From: Trebouxia sp. TZW2008
Taxonomy: Eukaryota; Chlorophyta; Trebouxiophyceae; Trebouxiales; Trebouxiaceae
Direction of reading: 5' to 3'
Assembly (NCBI GenBank): GCA_002118135.1
Contig: BDIU01000063.1
Coordinates: forward strand, 372,439 to 436,438
DNA: 64,000 nt
In this document: in pieces, positions 56,982 to 64,000 of the stretch
Layout of the letters: each line of letters begins with the position of its first letter
Numbering within the stretch: the first letter of the stretch is position 1
The notes under the pieces: generated by a model
Databases searched by the model: none
What the model was told of the DNA's origin: nothing
What the model saw: the letters and a program-made list of their open reading frames with translations, nothing else
Translations under genes and position numbers: made by a program

Positions 56982-58365
56982 GCACATGTGTGCTCGTAAC
57001 AGCTAAGCAACACTAGGTTCTGTGTGAGGAAATGCTCTTCACACAATTTTGGTTTATTAGGTTGAAACAACATTGATCACAGCAAGGCATGGATTCGGAT
57101 GCTATGCTCTGACTTGTTGGTAGCGGTAGATGTGCCTTTTTGACAGCTGATAGTGAATTTCAACTTCAAGGTGTCATGACACAATTTCATAATCTATGCA
57201 ACACTATCCTGGAGTGTGTGAGTTGAAGCATCAAATGAACACGGAACCATTTTCGGACAGCAACAGCAGACACTGCTCATGAGCTCACTGCAATGTAACC
57301 ACTAATTGCATTGATGCCTTTGGAGTGCCATCCTTCGTTGCAACATTCAGGTTGTTGTGACATAGGTGAAGCAACAGCAGACATGTTGCATTACCTGCGT
57401 GAGACTGGAGCTGGCGGGTGCTCTTATATCATCGCACATGACAAGTTCGGGCTGTCAGTTTAGATCTGTCAGGCTCTGCACTGTTGACACATGTACAGTA
57501 TGTACTTCAAGTACCAAGATAAATACTGGTTCATTCACGGTAGTTGATCCTGCGGCTGAAAATCCGTTGCTGCGGCGGTGACTCAGGGTAGCTCAGCTAC
57601 AGGAGTGCAACACAATGACAGAGGGCTGTCAATCAGAAAGAACACTTCATAGTCATCACTGTAAGTTTTGCTGGACATCTGCCCCGGGGCTTGTTGGACA
57701 ACTGCTTTCTGTTGTTGTGAGACACCCTGCTACAGATCGAGGTGCAGTCTGCGCGCAAGTTCCAGACCACTCAGATGTTGAGCTTTGAGACTCAAAAGTC
57801 ACTTGCATATGAAAGCGTCAATGACACAACTTAGGCACTGGGCTTTGGCGAAGATTGATCTGTCCCAAAACGATGCACAGGGTTGGTGAGTGCTGCTTCT
57901 GAGACAGGTGTGGTGGCATCAGCGGTCCTGTCCTACATCAGCAGCCATTGTCAGCAACATGACAGCATATACTGCTGAACAAAATGTTCAAGTCTAGCTC
58001 TTTACATCTCGACATACAGCATCTCTATACATCCCAGACACTCACCCTGTTTGACTGCAATCCTTCAAACCCGCATCAAAGAAAGTAGTTGCTCACACTT
58101 CTTCACAGCACTACTGAGCCTTGCTGTCAGCATGTCATGGACCAACAGGCATTTCAAAAGTAAACAGCCGCTTCAAGCAACCAGTGGCAAGATTTCGAAA
58201 TTAGCACAGCAACAGCTGAGTCATTGTGTCAGTAACAAAGAACACATCTGCTCAAATTCAAGGAGCCGCGAGATGCAGAGTTGCATGGAGGCAATATACT
58301 GCTTCTGTATGCACCTGGCTGGTTCCTGGCAAGCATGCAATGCATGATCATCAATATGATAACGA
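56982..58365. other. Convergent spacer, no gene recognised
   Basis: Lies between the SMP-30 stop and the transporter stop. Small frames exist (for example plus 58051-58347) without any recognisable content. Likely two 3' UTRs and spacer. Confidence 0.45.
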
Positions 58366-61300
58366 TTAGAATGCAGAGCTCACCATGTCAGGGGTGTCCT
58401 CCTCTTTATATGGTTCCAGGTTGGCTGACTTGCTGGGTTTGATCTCGCCCGCCGCTACCTTCCTATACTTGAGGTAATTGAACCAAAAAACGCCCATGAT
58501 CAGGACTGCCAGTCCCACGCCATTGATGAGATAGAACTCTTCACCAAGGAAGAGCACTGCTGCTACAACTGCAGCCAGACAGTCACAGCTGTTGGGCATC
58601 AGGCAACTGTCCAAGCATAGCTCACAGCATGCACACCAGGACTATGATCCCAAGCGCAAAATTAAGTAGTCTGTGAAATGTGTTGTAAAAGACTTGAGTT
58701 GGGTGTGCTTATGGCTTAGTCCTTGAAGGGGCCATTGACCATACAGGCCAGAACAATAGTCTGGAAACAACCAGCAAAAGGGCTGACTGAGGCTGATGGG
58801 GGCCGCCTACTTGTGAAAACTTCTTTAAACATGCCATCGACCATAAAGGTGAGGGCTGAGATCTGGGCAATGACTGCAAACCCTACCCACACCATCATAA
58901 AGGCCAGCAGAGCCCCCAGAGACAGCACTTCTCATGCAAACGAGGTGTGTTGACAGTACTGCAACTACTTCATGTTTTGCACACTTGTCACGACTTCCTT
59001 GAAGGTGCCGGCAACCCCGGAGGTGAGGTCTGGGCAATGACAGCACAGTCCACCCACACCAAGACACACAATGCTTCATATGTACACTAAGGACTACAGA
59101 AAGTATTGACTATACACAGAACAGATGACAGACAGTAGACAAGCAGGAAAGAGAGTAGCCCACTTGTCACAACTTCTTTGAAGGTGCCAGCAACCATGAA
59201 GGTAAGGGCTGAGGTCTGGGCAATGACCGTGAACTCCACCCACACCATCATGAAGGCCAGTAAGGCCCCCACACACAGGATGAGGGCGGTGATCCCTACA
59301 TGGGCAGGGGAGGCAAAGTAGGGGGACCCCGGTAGCCTGCTCCAGAGATGCTCCACTAGAAGGGACATCAGCAGCACTGTCCCTGACATGACTGCATGCA
59401 CAAACAGTATTGTATAGGGTTATTGAGTCCACTTGATTGCATTGCTTCATGAAGGCATGAATGAGTGCATTGAAGGCGTGAGCACAACAAAGCCAGAGCA
59501 TGAGTACCTTACGTGAATTGCAGGAGCCCTTCTGCAGGGCTGTCAGACGCACCATGACACTTCAGCAGGCGTGAGACAGTAGAAAAAGCATGCTGGAGGC
59601 AGGGGCAGACATACAAGGCGTGAGCTGCAGCAGAATTTACACCAAGCCCACCCAATGCCACATGAAGACATCAGCTCTCAGCACAATGAGTGCATGAGCA
59701 AACGAGGCATGCTACATTGAAAGCAGGGAAGCACAAACCTGAAGGCACAAGCACACTGGAGGCATGGGCAGACATACCTGGCGTGAGCTGCAGCAGGACT
59801 TCCACAGGACCACCAGCAGCGTTATGGCCACTTGATCCTGGGCTGCCCTGCAGCAGCACCTGGGTGATGGTCCACCGCAGGCCACTTAGCATGCTGGCTG
59901 TCATGACAATCACAAAGCCCAGCAGGTTAAAGTGGCTCTCCCCGTACACCAGCAGCAGCAGCCCGCATGAGATGATGCCCACAATGCCTGCTAAGCTCCA
60001 ACTAGGTCTGCACCAAATGTTACTGTCGTGAGCTGCAGCAGCATTTCGACAGGGCCACGAGAAGTGCTATGTCCACTGGAGCCTGGGCTGCCCTGCAGCA
60101 GCACCTAGGTGATGGTCCATTGCAGGCCTGCTGAGCATGCTGGCCGTCATGACAGCCAGGAAGCCCAGCAGGTTCAGATGGCTCTCCCCAAACACCAGGA
60201 GCAGCAGGCCGCATGAGATGATGCCCACTATGCCTGCTAAATTCCAACTAGGCCTGCACCCAATGGCAGAGGTGTTGACCAAATCGTCAGTCAGGAAAAG
60301 GCAGACCACTGAGCACGCTGGCCGTCATGACTACCGGGAAGCCCAGCAGGTCGAAGTGGCTCTCCCTTGACACCAGCAACAACAGCCCGCACAAGATGAA
60401 GGCTACGGTCCTGCTGGCTTGTTTCACTGGATGACAATGATGTTCACATGCATCACTGTAGCACCATTGTGGGCTGCTAAACTCCTGCCAAGCTCCAACT
60501 AAGCCTGCGTTGATTGGCAGTAGTAGAGCAGGGGTTTTTGGTATGGCGCAAGCAGGGATATGGACAGTGAAGTTTTGGGTCCACTGTCAGGCCTCATTTC
60601 TACAGCTTTACAGCAGAGAAGCTGACCTCTGCAAAGATTGCAGCCGCTGCAGCATGCCATGCATGATCCTGATCATAACAATAATAATAACAATCATTAC
60701 ACATTCCAGCGCATGTGCTAGGTGTGTGTGGCCCAAGTCCCGTCTTGTCAGGCAGGCTTATTCTGAGCGTCTTGGCAGGGACAGCTGATGTTCATATTGA
60801 TCCTGATGATGAGAATGTTCTGTATCAAGCTTTGACCTGTGACATAGTAGCAAGTGCCATGATTATCAAGGCTGTCCAGTTTCAGTTATCGACTCCGCCC
60901 TAGGAATGGATCTTGTCAAGACTGCCCTGTGCTTGCAACATTCATGTTCCTGTGGACATGTAGAAATTCAACAAGATTTAGATCAACAGGTGCATGTCAG
61001 GTAGCAATCGGCAGCAGGGTCAAATGGATCAGAAGCAGAACACTACCTTTCAATGCCCCATATGAAGGCAAAGGCCAGCAGGAAGACCGGCACGGTGGAC
61101 TTACACATGGTGTAGAAGCTGAGCGTGATCAAGGCTAAGCTGAAATTGGACAGTCCTATATCTAGCCCAGTGCACACGCCATTGGGAATTACTGCAGTCA
61201 AGCCATCAGACACAAAGTTGAGGTCCTGCTGATTTATACGCAGGATGCTGCAGCATTTTGTCAACTCCTTCTCAATGTAGGTCAAAGGGATGGAATTGTA

Positions 61301-62397
61301 CTCGATTTTGATGTCAAATGCACTTGCCTATTGACACAAAGATTCTGCAGCAACCTGTGAGCTGCAATTTGCAGACATCAGCTGATCAGCCAATTATGCA
61401 TGCAGCTGCAGCATGCACAGTGTCGTAAGTGCCTGCGCGCAACACATATGCTGCACCTCTTCAGGGGCCAACAGATGCTCAGAAGCTGAAGGCATGTGGG
61501 AAGTAACGCTTTGCTTATTGGTCATGCATAATGCTTTGCTGAAGCAGACTGTGCATGAGCAGTGATGCTTGTCATGGCGGGCGTAGTTTTGAATGGACAT
61601 GCTCGAAGGGTTTTGTGGGCCTATCTGATTGCAAGTTGATGCAGCATATGTCACCTTGCCGTGAGTATTGGTGCCAGTCAAGGTCAACTGCATTTGCAGA
61701 TCTCTGTACAATGCCCAACCTTAGCACCAGCCTGGCCAGTAGATTCTGAATGGCAAACTGAATGCCTGTCATCATGAGTGGCGCTGCAAGAAAGGCAGCA
61801 TCAATTCAGCTCTTGCTGTTATGTGAAGACACTTAGCATAAGTTGACTCTTGTTTAGAGGACAATGCAATCAGGCACCAGCCACTGTATGCCGGCATGTG
61901 GTGGTGTCTCTAGTTAAGGACCATACGATGACAGGACATCTTCCTTGGTGACCAGAGAGAGAAGAGAGAGAGAATAGTTTTACATGCTAACAAGGCTGAG
62001 CAGTCCCTGTAAGGAGAGAACCTGGCAAGATATCTTGAACAAATTTGTCATACCTGGGAATGCCCCTTTGCCAAACACACCATGACCTTCTCCAACCAAT
62101 TTGCGATTCCACAAACTCAACAAGGTGCTGAATAAATACCTGCACAGCACCTTGCCCCTCTAAGAGCTTTTCCTGTTACCTTGTCTGAACGACTGCAGCT
62201 CAAGCACTGTACCATGTCAGGATGAGCCCAACATTCTTAAGAGCGGCGTTTGTGACGGGGTCACGCAGCACCGCCCTGACCTTGGTGGCCCTGCCATCTG
62301 ACGGTGCCTGTCCGTTCAAGATTGGCTGCAACTCGAGATCAGCCGGACTTGCTGACTTGGCCGATGACTTTGAGGGCATCGTCCCCCACGACAGCAA
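58366..62397 (-). CDS. SLC35C2-like transporter of the triose-phosphate/nucleotide-sugar group
   Basis: Golgi/ER-type drug/metabolite transporter superfamily member with about ten membrane helices; substrate unknown. Minus-strand exons join with matching phase: 62397-62213 (cytosolic lead, [13 protein letters not shown]), 62139-62054 ([20 protein letters not shown]), 61783-61655 ([20 protein letters not shown]), 61191-61047 ([35 protein letters not shown]) and 60007-59778 ([39 protein letters not shown]). After a possible short exon near 59515 come 59391-59164 ([29 protein letters not shown]) and 58568-58366 ([30 protein letters not shown]), with a short acidic tail. SGLRWTxTQ, YTMCKSxxPVF and AGxxKEV are signature sequences of the SLC35C/TPT group. 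Two exons have decayed tandem copies in adjacent introns. Confidence 0.88.
58780..59300 (-). repeat. Three copies of a transporter exon 3' half with donor
   Basis: The 3' half of the 59391-59164 exon is repeated at about 58815-58920 ([29 protein letters not shown], donor GTAGGC, frame still open) and at about 58975-59060 (shorter, gccggcacct..gtcgtgac, donor-like GTGTGC). The exon itself uses GTGGGC. Both copies lie downstream of the true exon in the transcription direction. Confidence 0.8.
59770..60410 (-). repeat. Tandem copies of the 60007-59778 transporter exon
   Basis: A 246-bp unit is repeated: the true exon at 59778-60007 and a copy at about 60020-60253. The copy has the acceptor side intact (aactaggcctgcacc versus aactaggtctgcacc) but a one-base insertion after ATGCTCAG that breaks the frame before RWTIT. 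A third partial copy at about 60300-60410 keeps [24 protein letters not shown] sequence. Confidence 0.85.
61950..61975. repeat. GA-rich microsatellite
   Basis: An agagagagaagagagagaga run within a transporter intron. Confidence 0.85.
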
Positions 62398-62619
62398 CGC
62401 CCCACCGCTAAGCTAAGCAGCATAGTGCATCGCCCGAGTCAAACCGACGCTGTTGAGCGTGCAGCAGGCCTGATCTCTCTGCCAACTTCGCTGCAGATGC
62501 TCGACGGTGGACACAGCTGGATTGGCGCCCTCGCGATCGTCCTGAATTGATCTTTTGCAGGCCTTCACACGTCGCAAGGTAGCGGTAACTGGCTGTCACT
62601 CAAGTGCGAGGTAAAACGG
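62398..62619. promoter_or_regulatory. Divergent region upstream of the transporter
   Basis: 222 bp between the transporter ATG and the ATG of the small plus-strand frame. No distinct motifs are recognised. Its role as shared promoter depends on whether the small frame is a gene. Confidence 0.35.
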
Positions 62620-63027
62620 GTGCGGTTCCGCACCGTCTATACAATTTGCGTCGCAGTGCTCAACAGCCAAGGCTGTAGACTCAACGTGCGATCGGATCGA
62701 AGAGTTGTAGGCTGTATTGACGAGTGTGCGAAGCATGCCAAGCTGCAAAGTTCATCGGCACTGACCATGCTGTGTAGGGCCTTTGCAAGAGTGGGGCTTG
62801 CCCTGAGTGGGGGGTCAAAACTTTGGAGGGGGGCGTGCTGTGTGACCAGCCTAAGGCAATGCCATTCGTGCAACACCGTAGGCAATGTGCATTCTTCCAC
62901 TCAGAGCAAATCCAAGCATGCATATGCTGACTTCGACCTCTATGAAGTGTCATGGGTTGCTCCAAAGAAAGAGAAGCTTGCAAGTCAATTGACGCAATTA
63001 TTCATACGCAAAAAGGCAGGTGTTTAG
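62620..63027 (+). CDS. Hypothetical protein, possibly a small organelle-targeted protein
   Basis: Unrecognised single open frame of 135 aa. The N-terminal part is R/C/S/A-rich with few acidic residues (VRSDRRVVGC, CRAFARVGLALSGGSKLWRG), which could be a targeting peptide. The C-terminus YADFDLYEVSWVAPKKEKLA looks like a folded, conserved segment. Its stop is only 15 bp from the stop of the convergent AAA+ gene, and its start is head-to-head with the transporter, which fits the gene arrangement of the window. Intron-less structure would be unusual here, so the frame may be only part of a spliced gene. Confidence 0.42.
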   Translation: MRFRTVYTICVAVLNSQGCRLNVRSDRRVVGCIDECAKHAKLQSSSALTMLCRAFARVGLALSGGSKLWRGACCVTSLRQCHSCNTVGNVHSSTQSKSKHAYADFDLYEVSWVAPKKEKLASQLTQLFIRKKAGV

Positions 63028-63042
63028 CTGAGCAGACAATGC

Positions 63043-64000
63043 TCAAAGCTCGTCTGCTGGTGTCTGTTTGGAGACAATGCTCAAGGCTCGATTGCTTTTG
63101 TCTATTTGCAGCTGTACATAATGCTCAGGCATATTCAACTTGGCCTTCAATGCCTCTTTCCGTCTTTCGATGCTGCCTAGCCATCCAGGATCAGCTGCTT
63201 TGCTCTGCCGCCGTTGCCGTTGTCGTTGCTGTTCTTTTTGTGTCCTCCACTCCTTGAGAGCTCGTGTTACATATCTAGTGATGATATTCTGAACAACCTT
63301 GCCGCCCTCTGGGGGATAGCAGCCTGGCTCATTGGGCTTGCAATCGCCAAAATCAACCTGGCACACGTCTAACAAATGTTTAATTTGTCCCTTACTGATT
63401 TATGCCAACTACTGTCTAGACAAGATGTCACGATGCCATGCACCTATAGTGCCATCAAGTTGCATGACTTGCAGATTCTGCACTTGTCTTGATCATGTTG
63501 TTTTTGCCGCAAGAGTGCTGTTAAAGACTGGCAACAGCAGCACAGGCTTGCATGCTACAGATGAGCCAAATGTTGCAATCCTACCTTGCTCAGCAAGAAC
63601 TCTACCACAGGTGTTGGCCAGGTCAGGGTGAGTAGTTCCCTCCTGTGTAGCTGTTGCGCCAGATCTTCAAGGCGCTTGGTGAATAGTTCACGAAGATTGG
63701 ATGCTTCCAAAGGAAAGTATGGCAGGAAGAAGTCAACAGCTCCCAGCATTTTGATGAGGTCTACATGGCTCTCACACTTAGCCTGACTCCACACTTCGTA
63801 CACAAGATTCCTCAAGCTATTGTGGGCTGCCTCCTTTGTCACCTATTGCATGTAGATGTTGATGAGTGTGATAAAGCTGGTGCAACACACACATACAAAG
63901 ACTGTGGCGCCTGCATGGTAAGGCTTCAACATTGTCTAAGGTCATTAGAAGCACACAGCTCAGAATGAACTTCAAGACTGCAAAAGCTGTGCATGTTTGC
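63043..64000 (-). CDS. AAA+ ATPase, ClpB/torsin-like C-terminal part (truncated by window)
   Basis: Two exons are visible in phase 0: 63842-63585 (LRNLVYEVWSQAK, GAVDFFLPYFPLEASNLREL, LTLTWPTPVVEFLLSK) and 63357-63043 (VDFGDCKPNEPGC, EGGKVVQNIITRYVTRALKE, then a basic coiled tail RTQKEQQRQRQRRQSK and a stop). The sensor-2-like order, a helical arm, then x-FLPYFPL and a GGKxVQNII-x-YVTRAL segment, resembles the C-terminal small domain of ClpB-type and torsin-like AAA+ proteins. The Walker A and B motifs would be to the right, outside the window, so the family call is tentative. It converges on the 62620-63027 frame. Confidence 0.5.

Noticed and set aside
60660..60910. Possible CDS near ATAATAATAA microsatellite (60680-60700)
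   Set aside because: Sits in the intron between transporter exons 61047 and 60007 and shows no conserved content on either strand.
1..64000. Transposons or retroelements as the source of the arrays
   Set aside because: No terminal repeats, transposase or reverse transcriptase frames were seen, and every array is built from the adjoining gene's own sequence.

Overview
This window looks like nuclear DNA of a chlorophyte green alga, most likely trebouxiophyte-like; this is an inference from gene content, not a placement. Almost every recognisable protein is broken into short exons bounded by GT-AG introns. Several are eukaryotic (TFIIIC subunit, lariat debranching enzyme, PrimPol, cytosolic PheRS alpha, SLC35-type transporter). 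One is a chloroplast gene-expression factor (TAB2), and an ALF4/glomulin homologue and a SAND-domain protein fit the green lineage. There are no bacterial operons, rRNA genes or CRISPR arrays, and I found no tRNA.

Layout, left to right: an oligopeptidase B-like S9A peptidase (minus, 5' part only) lies head-to-head with a TFIIIC TPR subunit (plus, to 12198). The lariat debranching enzyme DBR1 (plus, 13834-17355) and a coiled-coil/SAND-domain protein (plus, 19173-21940) follow. TAB2 (minus, 23563-25488) diverges from an RNase III-domain protein (plus, 25567-26730) with only 78 bp between start codons. PheRS alpha (minus, 27281-32016) diverges from mitochondrial-type uL23 (plus, 32346-32745). 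A long low-complexity nuclear protein (plus, about 32762-39760) comes right behind uL23, then a four-helix membrane protein (plus, 40753-41624). PrimPol (minus, 41872-45368) diverges from ALF4/glomulin (plus, 45849-50775). A SAM methyltransferase (minus, 51356-54034) diverges from an SMP-30/gluconolactonase (plus, 54662-56981). An SLC35C2-like transporter (minus, 58366-62397) diverges from a small unknown ORF (plus, 62620-63027), which converges on a truncated AAA+ gene (minus, 63043 to the edge). The genes therefore alternate between head-to-head and tail-to-tail pairs.

For several genes I resolved every exon with consistent phase: SAND (424 aa), TAB2 (364 aa), RNase III (274 aa), SMP-30 (319 aa), uL23 (103 aa) and the membrane protein (258 aa). 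The others are annotated as spans with the exons that could be anchored by conserved motifs.

The most unusual property is a recurring one. Inside introns of at least six genes there are tandem, decayed copies of an adjoining exon edge together with its splice site. They occur as arrays of 2-6 units with periods of roughly 45-250 bp. The unit nearest or continuous with the gene's reading frame is intact; the others carry stops or frameshifts but often keep AG acceptors or GT donors. The introns of this genome seem to grow by local duplication of splice-junction segments. A second item is a run of hairpins ending in a T-run inside an ALF4 intron (about 47766-47886), which could be a Pol III-type noncoding RNA.
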